Source of the DNA: Sphingomonas morindae
GTDB lineage: Bacteria; Pseudomonadota; Alphaproteobacteria; Sphingomonadales; Sphingomonadaceae
DNA: 64,000 nt
NCBI RefSeq assembly: GCF_023822065.1
Contig: NZ_CP084931.1
Coordinates: 186,001 to 250,000 of the forward strand
Reading direction: 5' to 3'
Shown here: positions 54,002 through 62,076 of the stretch, piece after piece
Numbering within the stretch: position 1 is the stretch's first letter
How the letters are laid out: each line of letters begins with the position of its first letter
Program-made: the position numbers and the translations under genes
Notes under the pieces: model-generated
Told to the model about the DNA's origin: nothing
Databases searched by the model: none
The model's input: the letters and a program-made list of their open reading frames with translations, nothing else

Positions 54002-54682
54002 TCAGCCCCGCCAGCTCGCCGGATAGAGGCGGCGGAGCGCGGCGACCTTGGGCTGGTCGTTGATCACGATATAGGGATCGTCCGGATTGCGGGCGAGATA
54101 ATTCTGGTGGTGCGCCTCGGCCGGGTAGAAGCCCTTCGCCGCCTCGATCCGCGTCACGATCGGGCCGGGGTAGAGATGGGCGCGGCCGAGCTGGGCGATA
54201 TAGGCCTCGGCGACGCGCTTCTGCGCCGCCGATTGCGGGAAGAGGGCGGACCGATATTGCGTGCCCTCGTCCGGCCCCTGCCGGTCGCGCTGGGTGGGAT
54301 CGGTGATGACCGAGAAATAGATGCGCAGCAGATCCGCATAATCGACCTGGCGGGGATCGAACACCACGCGCACCGCCTCGGCATGGCCGGTGGTGCCGGT
54401 GGAGACGAGCGCGTAGCGTGCGGTGGCGGCGTCGCCGCCGGCATAGCCGGCCGTGGTCGCCACCACGCCCTTCACGTGACGCATCACGCCTTCCACGCCC
54501 CAGAAACAGCCGCCGGCGAAGATCGCCGTCTCGCGCGGGGCGTCGGCCTGCTCGCGCAGCGCGGCGGCGGGTGCCTGCACCACCGGCTCGGCGCGCAGCG
54601 GAGCGAGGGCGAGCAGGGCCGCGCCGCCCAGCGCGAGGCCGAGCGCGGTGCGGGCGAGAGCGGGGCTGGTCGCGGTTTTCAT
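54002..54682 (-). CDS. msrA: exported peptide methionine sulfoxide reductase A
   Basis: 226 residues. Signal peptide (MKTATSPALARTALGLALGG...), then MsrA: catalytic C59 in FAGGCFWGVEGVMRHVKGV, YAGGDAATARY, TGHAEAVRVVFDP, YRSALFP and AHHQNYLARNP. It reduces S-methionine sulfoxide in damaged proteins, here probably in the periplasm. C59 is the only cysteine, so resolution must come from an external thiol such as a thioredoxin-like protein. No MsrB is fused or adjacent. It ends convergent with the GT41 gene. Confidence 0.95.
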   Translation of the reverse strand: MKTATSPALARTALGLALGGAALLALAPLRAEPVVQAPAAALREQADAPRETAIFAGGCFWGVEGVMRHVKGVVATTAGYAGGDAATARYALVSTGTTGHAEAVRVVFDPRQVDYADLLRIYFSVITDPTQRDRQGPDEGTQYRSALFPQSAAQKRVAEAYIAQLGRAHLYPGPIVTRIEAAKGFYPAEAHHQNYLARNPDDPYIVINDQPKVAALRRLYPASWRG

Positions 54683-54775
54683 GGCCGGAAAATAGTATCG
54701 CGCGGGGCGCTTGCCAAGCGCGGCCAGGGCCCGCTACCCCATTTGTCAGACATTGCAAAAGCAAAGGGGCAGGGG

Positions 54776-56746
54776 ATGAACGGGCGCTTCGCGGGTGGGC
54801 TTTTGGCGATGCTGCTGGCGAGCGGCGCGGCGCAGGCGGCGGCGGTCGATCTCCGCTCGCCCGATGGGCGGGTGACCGCCCGTTTCGAGATGGTGCCCGG
54901 CCGGGGCGTGTCCTACGCGCTCCGCTATGCCGGCGAGACGGTGATCGCGCCGTCGCCCGCCGGGCTGCTCTTCACCACCGGACCCGATGCCGCGCCGGCT
55001 CCCGCCGCCGGGCTGCGCCTGCTCGGCAGCGAGCACCGCGAGGGGCGCGATCGCTATCGCCCCGCCCATGGCAAGGTGGCGGCGGTGGATCATGGCTATG
55101 ACGAGGCGGTGCTGCACCTCGCCGCCGCCGATGGCCGCCGCATCGATCTGGTGGCGCGCGCCTATGATGCGGGCTTCGCCTTCCGCTTCCTGCTGCCCGC
55201 CGGCGGACCGGGCGGCTTTGTCGGCGGCGAGGAGACGCGCTTCGCCTTTCCCGCCGATTATGCCTGTACCGGCCTCAATCTGGGGCGGTTCGAAAACAGC
55301 CATGAGGGCGAGTTCGACGATGTCGCCGCCAGCCATATCCACGCGCACAGCCTGTATGACGCGCCGCTCGTGTGCCGCACCGGCACCGCCACCTTCGCGC
55401 TGGCCGAAAGCGACATCGAAGGCTTTCCCGGCGCCTATTTCAGCGGCCGCGCCGATGGCGGCCTGGGTGTCGAAACCCGGCTGACGCCCGCGCCCGGCGC
55501 CGCCGAGCCCGCGATCGCGACCGGGGCGGCGGCCGTGCGCACGCCCTGGCGCGTGGTGATGCTGGCCGACCGGCCGGAGCGGCTGATCGAATCCACGCTG
55601 ATCGACGATCTCGCCACGCCCGCGCGCTTCGCCGCCGATGCCGAATGGATCAAGCCGGGCAAGGCCTCGTGGGACTGGTGGTCGGGGCCGATGGTGCCCA
55701 AGCCCGGCTTCGACACCGCCACCTATCGCCGCTTCATCGATCTCGCCGCCGCGCTCCACCTGCCCTATACGCTGATCGATGAAGGCTGGGCCAAGGGCGC
55801 GGGCGGCGGCGGCCGGGTGCGGCCGGACAGCGACATCACCCAGACGGCGCCGGGCATCGATATGCCGGGGCTGGTCGCCTATGCCCGCGCCAGGGGTGTG
55901 GGGCTGTGGCTCTGGGCCAATTGGAAGGCGATGGACCGCCAGATGGCCGAGGCGCTGCCGCTCTACGCGCGCTGGGGCATCAAGGGCATCAAGGTGGATT
56001 TCATGGATCGCCAGGACCAGGGGATCGTCGACTTCTACCACAAATTGCTGGGCGCGGCGGCCGCGCAGCATCTCATGGTCGATCTCCACGGCGCCTTCGC
56101 GCCGCGCGGGCTGGAGCGCACCTATCCCAATTTCATGACCCAGGAAGGGGTGATGGGGGCCGAGTATAACAAGTGGACGCGGCGCATCACCGCGCACCAC
56201 AATGTCAGCCTCGCCTATACGCGCGGCCTTCTGGGGCCGATGGACTATACCCCAGGCGGCTTCCGCAACGTCACCCCGGCCGCGTTCGAGCCGCGCGTCG
56301 TCGGCCCCGAGGTGATGACGACGCGCGCCCAGCAGCTGGCGCTCTATGTCGTCTATCTCAGCCCCTTCGCCTGCCTGTCGGACGCGCCCTCGGCCTATCT
56401 CGACAGCGCCGGCAAGCCGTTTCCGGGCGTCGATTTCCTGATGAAGGTGCCGACCAGCTGGGACGAGACGCGCGGCATCGCGGGCGCGTTCGGACACTAT
56501 GTCGCGGTGGCGCGGCGGTCGGGCAAGGCCTGGTATGTCGGCGCGATCACCGACGAGACCGCGCGGCGCATCAGCATCCCGACCGATTTCCTCGGCGGCG
56601 GCCGCTGGACGGTGCGGCAGTGGAGCGACGGCGCGACGCCGGAGGCGCTCGGCGTCACCACCACCACCATCACCGCCGGCACGCCGATCCCCGCCGCGCT
56701 CGCGGGCAGCGGCGGCACCGCGCTGATCTTCGAGCCGGCGTCCTGA
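54776..56746 (+). CDS. exported GH97 alpha-glucosidase/galactosidase
   Basis: 656 residues. Signal peptide MNGRFAGGLLAMLLASGAAQ. N-terminal beta-sandwich (to about 270), then a catalytic barrel: KASWDWWSGPM, IDEGWAKG, LWLWANWKAMDRQM, GIKGIKVDFMDRQDQG, and NFMTQEGVMGAEYNKW. The Asp in KVDFMD sits where the nucleophile of retaining GH97 members is expected, as I recall them, whereas inverting SusB-type enzymes use glutamates. It acts on alpha-linked glucose or galactose outside the cytoplasm. GGGGCAGGGG precedes ATG 54776. TGTCAGACA and TTGC-AAAA-GCAA small repeats lie 12-32 bases upstream. Confidence 0.93.
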   Translation: MNGRFAGGLLAMLLASGAAQAAAVDLRSPDGRVTARFEMVPGRGVSYALRYAGETVIAPSPAGLLFTTGPDAAPAPAAGLRLLGSEHREGRDRYRPAHGKVAAVDHGYDEAVLHLAAADGRRIDLVARAYDAGFAFRFLLPAGGPGGFVGGEETRFAFPADYACTGLNLGRFENSHEGEFDDVAASHIHAHSLYDAPLVCRTGTATFALAESDIEGFPGAYFSGRADGGLGVETRLTPAPGAAEPAIATGAAAVRTPWRVVMLADRPERLIESTLIDDLATPARFAADAEWIKPGKASWDWWSGPMVPKPGFDTATYRRFIDLAAALHLPYTLIDEGWAKGAGGGGRVRPDSDITQTAPGIDMPGLVAYARARGVGLWLWANWKAMDRQMAEALPLYARWGIKGIKVDFMDRQDQGIVDFYHKLLGAAAAQHLMVDLHGAFAPRGLERTYPNFMTQEGVMGAEYNKWTRRITAHHNVSLAYTRGLLGPMDYTPGGFRNVTPAAFEPRVVGPEVMTTRAQQLALYVVYLSPFACLSDAPSAYLDSAGKPFPGVDFLMKVPTSWDETRGIAGAFGHYVAVARRSGKAWYVGAITDETARRISIPTDFLGGGRWTVRQWSDGATPEALGVTTTTITAGTPIPAALAGSGGTALIFEPAS

Positions 56747-56759
56747 CGCGCGCGCCGGC

Positions 56760-57668
56760 TCAGCGCCAGAGCGGGCGCTGGCTGTCGAGCAGGTTGCGGA
56801 TGGTGGTGGCCGCGACCCCGGCCTCGCCCATGGCGTGGCTGATCTGATCCAGCCCCTTTACCACGTCGCCGGCCGCGAACAGGCCGGGAACGCTGGTGCG
56901 CTGGTGATCGTCCACCTCCAGGCAGCCGTCGCCGCTCGCCCGCGCGCCCGCCTCGATCGCCAGATGCGAGCGGATGCGCGAGCCGAGCGCGGGATAGACG
57001 CTGTCGAACGCGAGGCGGCCGGCGGCGGTATCGAGCGCGAGCCGATCGCCCTCGATCGCCCAGCCGCCACAGGGTCCGTCGATCCGCGCGATCCCGGCGG
57101 CGTCGAGCCGCTCGGCGCAGGCGGGATCGAGGCTGTGCGCGGCATCGGGCGCGATCAGCGTCACGTCGCGCGTGAAGCCGCGCAGGAACAGCGCCTCGCG
57201 CATGCCATGGTCGCTGGTGCCGATCACCGCCACGCGCCGGTCGGTCACCTCATAGCCGTCGCACACCGGGCAATAGCGCAGCAGGCCGCGCGCCAGCGCC
57301 GGATCATGCACATCGGGGAGCAGCGCCTTGGGCCGATGGTTCACCACGCCGGTGGCGAGCAACACGGTGCGCGCGCGATACTCGGCCGTGCCGGTGCGGA
57401 CCAGGAAGCCCGCCTCGTCCGTGGCGAGCGCCTCCACACGCACCGGCTCGCACCGCGCGCCGTAGCGCGCGGCCTGGGCGCGCATCCGCTCGAGCAGCGC
57501 CACGCCGCTAATGCCATCGGGATAGCCGGCATGATTATGGGTGCAGGGGATCATCGCCGCCCGGCTCGAGCCGCTGTCGAACAGGCGGATGTCGAGATGG
57601 TAGCGCGCCAGATAGATGGCGGCGGTGAGCCCGGCCGGCCCGGCACCGATGATGATGCAATCGTCCAT
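56760..57668 (-). CDS. thioredoxin reductase-like FAD/NAD(P) oxidoreductase
   Basis: 302 residues. FAD loop CIIIGAGPAGLTAAIYLARY at about residues 4-23, a redox CxxC in YCPVCDGYE (about 135), the NAD(P) loop VAVIGTSDHGMREALFL, and the C-terminal SVPGLFAAGDVVKGLDQI with FAD-binding Asp. The layout matches low-molecular-weight thioredoxin reductase relatives; the partner is unknown. GGHGD-type dinucleotide residues are partly altered (GTSDHG), so NADP preference is not certain. The start has no strong ribosome site. It converges on GH97. Confidence 0.9.
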   Translation of the reverse strand: MDDCIIIGAGPAGLTAAIYLARYHLDIRLFDSGSSRAAMIPCTHNHAGYPDGISGVALLERMRAQAARYGARCEPVRVEALATDEAGFLVRTGTAEYRARTVLLATGVVNHRPKALLPDVHDPALARGLLRYCPVCDGYEVTDRRVAVIGTSDHGMREALFLRGFTRDVTLIAPDAAHSLDPACAERLDAAGIARIDGPCGGWAIEGDRLALDTAAGRLAFDSVYPALGSRIRSHLAIEAGARASGDGCLEVDDHQRTSVPGLFAAGDVVKGLDQISHAMGEAGVAATTIRNLLDSQRPLWR

Positions 57669-57783
57669 GGTGCGCCGACAAAGCGCGAGCGCGCGCGCCG
57701 TTCCGCGCGATTGACGCGGCCCCGGGCCGCCGCCTAGCCTCGCGCGCGGGGGTTTTGGTGGCGTAGGCATGAGGAGAGGCCCG

Positions 57784-59499
57784 ATGGGCAAGACGCGATG
57801 GGGCGGACGGATCGGGCTGTGCGTGCTGGCCGCCGCCTGCGGGTCGGCACAGGCGCCGGCGGACGCGCCGCGTGCGCACGCGGCGGCGGCGCGCGGCGGC
57901 TGCACCGGCGATAATGGCGGGCTGGTGCTGCCGCCCGGCTTCTGCGCCACCGTCTTCGCCGATGGGCTCGGCCATGTCCGCCATCTCGCGGTCGACGCGG
58001 CGGGCCGGGTCTATGCCAATAGCCAGGGCGGCGCCGAGGGCGGCGGCCCGGCGGGGCTGATCCTGCTGCGCGACGCCGATCGCGACGGCCATGCCGAGGC
58101 GATCGAGCATATCGTGCAGGCGCCGACCGGCGGCACCGGCCTCGCGCTGCATGACGGCTATGTCTATCTGGAGGATGGCGACGCGATCCGCCGGATCCGC
58201 CTCGATCCCGCCGCCGGCCGCGCCACGGGCGCCGCCGAAACCGTGGTGCGCGGCCTGCCCACCACCGGCGACCATCATTCGCACAGCATCGCCATCACCC
58301 GCGCGGGCGCGCTTTTCGTCAATTCGGGCAGCGCCACCAATGCCTGTCAGCGCGACAATCGCCAGCCCGGCTCGCCGGGGCTGACCCCCTGCGCCGAGCT
58401 TGCGACGCGCGCCGGGATCTGGCGCTTCGATGCCGCCGGCCATGATCAGCCCTTCGCCCCGGCCGCGCGCTACGCCACCGGCATCCGCAACGCCGTGGGC
58501 CTCGCGCTCGACGGGCGCGACCGGCTCTTCGCCACCCAGCATGGCCGCGATCAGCTGCACGAGAATTGGCCGCGCCTCTACACCGCCGTCCAGGGCCAGG
58601 AACTGCCCGCCGAGGAGCTGGTGGCGGTCGGCCCCGGCAGCGATTTCGGCTGGCCGCGCTGCTATTATGATCCGGGCCAGAAGAAGCTGGTGCTCGCGCC
58701 CGAATATGGCGGCGATGGCGGCCATGCGGTCGGCGCCTGCGCCACCAAGGTGGCGCCGATCGCCAGCTTCCCCGCGCATTGGGCGCCCAACGCGCTGCTG
58801 CTCTATGGCGGCACGCAATTTCCCCAGGCCTATCGCGGCGGCGCCTTCATCGCCTTTCACGGCTCGTGGAACCGCGCGCCGGGGCCGCAGGGCGGCTTCA
58901 ACATCGTCTTCCAGCCGCTCCGGGACGGCCGCGCGAGCGGCGCCGCGATCGTGTTCGCGGACGGCTTCGCGGGCGCGGATAAGGCCAGCGGCGGCGCGGC
59001 GCACCGGCCCTCGGGCCTCGCCATGGCGCCGGACGGATCGCTCTATGTGGGCGACGACAAGGCCGGACGGATCTGGCGCATCCATTATTCCGGTCCCGCC
59101 GATGCCGCGCTCACCGGCGTCGCCGTCGCGGCGCCGGGCCCCGTGCGCGCACCGGCCGCCAGCGCCGCCGCGGCGTCGGCCCCGGTGCCGCCGGGTGCGA
59201 CCGCCGCGATGGTGGCGCTCGGCCGGCGCATCTATGCGGGCGCGGTGGCCGATGGCACCTGCGCCGGCTGCCATGGCCCCGGCGGCGAAGGCTCGGCGGT
59301 GGCGCCGCGCCTGTCGGACGGGCAATGGCTGTGGGGCGATGGCTCGCCCGCCGCGATCCGCCGTGTGATCGTCGCCGGCGTCCCGCATCCCAAGAAATAT
59401 CCGGCGCCGATGCCGCCTTATGGCGGCGCGACGCTGACGCCGGCGCAGACGGACGCGGTCGCCGCCTATATCTGGTCGATCGCGCACGGCGGCCGCTGA
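57784..59499 (+). CDS. PQQ-type sugar dehydrogenase fused to cytochrome c
   Basis: 571 residues. N-terminus MGKTRWGGRIGLCVLAAACG carries a possible lipobox (LAAAC), so it is likely an exported lipoprotein. A six-bladed beta-propeller like soluble glucose/sorbosone (L-sorbosone, GDH-B type) dehydrogenases follows: GDHHSHSIAI, GIRNAVGLALD, FGWPRCYYDPG, FIAFHGSWNRAP, and DGSLYVGDDKAGRIWRI. A mono-haem cytochrome c domain at the end has CAGCHGPGGEG and axial Met in PAPMPPYGG. It should oxidise a sugar and pass electrons to the respiratory chain. AGGAGAG precedes ATG 57784. Confidence 0.9.
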   Translation: MGKTRWGGRIGLCVLAAACGSAQAPADAPRAHAAAARGGCTGDNGGLVLPPGFCATVFADGLGHVRHLAVDAAGRVYANSQGGAEGGGPAGLILLRDADRDGHAEAIEHIVQAPTGGTGLALHDGYVYLEDGDAIRRIRLDPAAGRATGAAETVVRGLPTTGDHHSHSIAITRAGALFVNSGSATNACQRDNRQPGSPGLTPCAELATRAGIWRFDAAGHDQPFAPAARYATGIRNAVGLALDGRDRLFATQHGRDQLHENWPRLYTAVQGQELPAEELVAVGPGSDFGWPRCYYDPGQKKLVLAPEYGGDGGHAVGACATKVAPIASFPAHWAPNALLLYGGTQFPQAYRGGAFIAFHGSWNRAPGPQGGFNIVFQPLRDGRASGAAIVFADGFAGADKASGGAAHRPSGLAMAPDGSLYVGDDKAGRIWRIHYSGPADAALTGVAVAAPGPVRAPAASAAAASAPVPPGATAAMVALGRRIYAGAVADGTCAGCHGPGGEGSAVAPRLSDGQWLWGDGSPAAIRRVIVAGVPHPKKYPAPMPPYGGATLTPAQTDAVAAYIWSIAHGGR

Positions 59500-59573
59500 C
59501 GCGCCACTCTCCGCTCGCGCCCGGCGGCCGCCCGTCCTATGAGCGGCGCCGGGCATGAGCGGAGGAGCGGCGG

Positions 59574-60863
59574 GTGACGCCAGAGCAAGCGGTCTTCACC
59601 AGAAGCGAGGCGCGGCAGACGCGGCGGGTGCTGATCGCCAGCCTGGTGGGAACGGCGGTCGAATTCTACGATTTCTATATCTACGCCACCGCCGCCAGCC
59701 TCGTCTTCGGCCCGCTCTTCTTCCCCGCCGCCTCGCCCTCGGCGCAGCTCCTTTCCGCCTATGCCAGCCTCGGCCTCGCCTTTCTGGCGCGGCCGCTGGG
59801 CGGCGTGCTGTTCGGCCATTTCGGCGATCGGATCGGGCGCAAATCGACGCTCGTCGCCTCGCTGCTGCTGATGGGCGGATCGACCGCCGCGATCGCGCTC
59901 CTGCCCAGCTACGCGACGATCGGCTGGTGGGCGCCGCTGCTGCTCTGCCTGCTGCGCTTCGGCCAGGGCTTGGGGCTGGGCGGCGAATGGAGCGGCGCAG
60001 CGCTGCTGGCGGTGGAGAATGCGCCGCCCGGCTGGCGCGGCCGCTTCGGCATGGTGCCGCAGCTCGGCGCGCCGGTCGGCTTCATCCTCGCCAACGGTTT
60101 CTTCCTGCTGCTCGGCGCGCTGCTGAGCCCGGACCAGTTCCGCGCCTGGGGCTGGCGCGTGCCCTTCGCGGCGAGCGCGCTGCTGGTGGCGCTCGGACTG
60201 TGGGTGCGGCTGACGCTGACGGAGACGGCGGTGTTCGCGCGCGCGCAGGCCGAGGGGCCGCCGCCGCGCGTGCCGATCGCCGAGGTGCTCGGCCGGCACG
60301 GCGGCGCCGCGCTGGCGGGCACGCTCGGCGTCGTCGCCTGCTTCGCCCTCTATTATTGCGCGACCGCCTTCGCGCTCGGCTATGGCACCACCGCGCTCGG
60401 CTATGCCAAGCAGGATTTCCTGCGCGTCCAGCTCGGCGCGATCCTGTTCATGGCGGCGGGGATCGCGGCGGCGGGCTGGTGGGCGGACCGGCTCGATCCG
60501 CGCCGCGTGCTCATCTGGGGCTGTCTGGGGACGATGCTGGTCGGCGCGCTCTGGGGTCCGCTGCTCGGATCGGGGCGGCTCGACCTGGTGTTTGTCTGCC
60601 TCGCCCTAGCGCTGACCGCGATGGGCTTCGTCTATGGTCCGCTCGGCGCCTGGCTGCCCGGCCTGTTCCCGCCGCGCGTGCGCTACAGCGGCTCGTCGCT
60701 CGCCTTCAACATCGGCGGCATTCTGGGCGGCGCGCTGGCGCCGGTGATCGCGCAGACGCTGGCCGAGCGCCATGGCCTGGGCGCGGTGGGGGGCTATCTC
60801 GCGGCGGCGGCGGCGGTGAGCCTCGTCGCGCTGCTCGCGATCGGCCGCCGGCGCCCCGCCTGA
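59574..60863 (+). CDS. MFS transporter, metabolite:proton symporter (MHS) type
   Basis: 429 residues with twelve membrane segments. It starts with a GTG after GGAGGAGCGGCGG. VGTAVEFYDFYIYATAASLVFGPLFFP is the MHS-family N-terminus (shared with ProP, KgtP and ShiA), followed by GHFGDRIGRKSTL (loop 2-3 motif) and LRFGQGLGLGGEWSGAALLAVENAP. MHS members import organic acids, proline/betaine or shikimate with H+; the substrate is not defined here. It is 74 bases downstream of the sugar dehydrogenase on the same strand, so it may import the oxidised product. Confidence 0.92.
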   Translation: MTPEQAVFTRSEARQTRRVLIASLVGTAVEFYDFYIYATAASLVFGPLFFPAASPSAQLLSAYASLGLAFLARPLGGVLFGHFGDRIGRKSTLVASLLLMGGSTAAIALLPSYATIGWWAPLLLCLLRFGQGLGLGGEWSGAALLAVENAPPGWRGRFGMVPQLGAPVGFILANGFFLLLGALLSPDQFRAWGWRVPFAASALLVALGLWVRLTLTETAVFARAQAEGPPPRVPIAEVLGRHGGAALAGTLGVVACFALYYCATAFALGYGTTALGYAKQDFLRVQLGAILFMAAGIAAAGWWADRLDPRRVLIWGCLGTMLVGALWGPLLGSGRLDLVFVCLALALTAMGFVYGPLGAWLPGLFPPRVRYSGSSLAFNIGGILGGALAPVIAQTLAERHGLGAVGGYLAAAAAVSLVALLAIGRRRPA

Positions 60864-60900
60864 GCGCCAGCGCGCCGTCGATCGCGCGCGTCCGCGCTCA
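60861..60900. terminator. stem with both stops between MFS and esterase genes
   Basis: TGAGCGC and GCGCTCA arms, each including the stop of one convergent gene, around 26 bases that themselves contain CGCGC/GCGCG pairs. A probable bidirectional terminator. Confidence 0.4.
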
Positions 60901-61890
60901 GCCCAGCCCCAGTCCCTGCGCCTGCGCCCACAGCGCGAAGAGCGTCCGCCAGTTGCGCGCCGGCGCGCCGATCGGGCCCGGCAGCCCCAGCCCGTGGCCG
61001 CCCGCCGTGAACAGGTGCGTCTCCACCTTCACGCCTGCCGCCTTCAGCGCCGCGCGCATCTCGAGGCTGTTCTCCACGGACACCGTCCGATCATCCTCGG
61101 CATGGGCAAGGAAGCAGGGCGGGGTGGCGGGGGTGACGTTGCGCGCCGGGCTGTGCGCCGCCTCCAGCGCGGGGGACGGGTCCGGCCCCAGCAGCATGTC
61201 GCGCGATCCGCCATGGGCGAGCGGCGCCTGCATCGACTGGACGGCATAGATGGGCGCCGCCAGCGCCGGCCGCGCGCTCAGCCGGTCGGCGGGTTCGATG
61301 GGCGCATAGACGGGCGTGGCGAAGCGGGTGGCGAGATCGCCGCAGACATGGCCGCCCGCCGAAAAGCCCAGCGCGCCGATCTTCTCCGGATCCACGCCAT
61401 AATCCCGCGCGCGGGCGCGGATCAGCCGCATGGCGCGCTGGGCATCGGCAAGCGGCACATCGGCGCGCCCGGCCCAGCCTTCGCCCGGCAGGCGATAATA
61501 GAGGACGAACACGGTCCAGCCCCGCGCGCTGAGCCAGGGGCCGATCTGATAGCCTTCCACGTCGATCACGATCACCGAATAGCCGCCGCCCGGCATCACC
61601 AGCAGCGCCGCGCCATTGGGCTTGGCGGGGCGGAACAGCTTCATCCGGGGCCGGGCGATGCCCTTCACCATGCGGCCATGATGCGCGGCGGTGCCGGTTT
61701 CGATCACCTGTTCCACCGGCAGCACCGCCGGCGCGCCGGGCGGGGTGCCGGGCCAGAGCGCGATCTCCTCGGCGGGATAGGCGGGCCAGGCGCCGGGCGC
61801 GGCGACGGGTGAGGCGGCGGCGGCGGCACCGCCGAGCAGTCCGCCCGCCGAGGCGGCCAGCAAGGTTTCGCGTCGGTTCAACAAGCGCAT
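60898..61890 (-). CDS. Tat-exported alpha/beta hydrolase (acetyl xylan esterase-like)
   Basis: 330 residues. Tat signal MRLLNRRETLLAASAGG. Esterase fold: oxyanion-loop VMPGGGYSVI, nucleophile Ser in LGFSAGGHVCG, Asp in HAEDDRTVSVENS and His in TAGGHGLGLP. It resembles BD-FAE/acetylxylan-esterase-like lipases that remove acetyl or other acyl groups from plant polysaccharides; in this xylan- and glucan-degrading window this is a reasonable but unproven role. AGGAGAGATC precedes ATG 61890. It converges on the MHS transporter. Confidence 0.92.
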   Translation of the reverse strand: MRLLNRRETLLAASAGGLLGGAAAAASPVAAPGAWPAYPAEEIALWPGTPPGAPAVLPVEQVIETGTAAHHGRMVKGIARPRMKLFRPAKPNGAALLVMPGGGYSVIVIDVEGYQIGPWLSARGWTVFVLYYRLPGEGWAGRADVPLADAQRAMRLIRARARDYGVDPEKIGALGFSAGGHVCGDLATRFATPVYAPIEPADRLSARPALAAPIYAVQSMQAPLAHGGSRDMLLGPDPSPALEAAHSPARNVTPATPPCFLAHAEDDRTVSVENSLEMRAALKAAGVKVETHLFTAGGHGLGLPGPIGAPARNWRTLFALWAQAQGLGLG

Positions 61891-61901
61891 CGATCTCTCC
61901 T

Positions 61902-61930
61902 GACCGAAGCCAGCATTCCCGACCGAAGCC
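61902..61930. repeat. direct repeat GACCGAAGCC upstream of the esterase gene
   Basis: Two exact copies of GACCGAAGCC (61902-61911 and 61921-61930), starts 19 bases apart, beginning 12 bases upstream of the esterase ATG. Possibly a regulator site, or a chance repeat. Confidence 0.3.
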
Positions 61931-61964
61931 GCCAAGTCAAAGCCAACAAGAACAAAGACTTGGC
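61931..61964. repeat. inverted repeat in the esterase/receptor intergenic region
   Basis: GCCAAGTC and GACTTGGC arms, perfect over eight bases, around 18 bases, in the 186-base divergent region between the esterase and the siderophore receptor. AT-richer than the surroundings, so likely in a promoter. I see no Fur-type (GATAAT) site. Confidence 0.4.
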
Positions 61965-62076
61965 CGAGTAGCGCGAGGCTGCGAACCGGGGCGGGCGGCA
62001 TCGCCTCCATTTTGGCGTTGCGTCGTCCGCCCAGGTGCCGCTAATGCGAGGCGTTCGCACCAGAAGGGGGGTGAGA

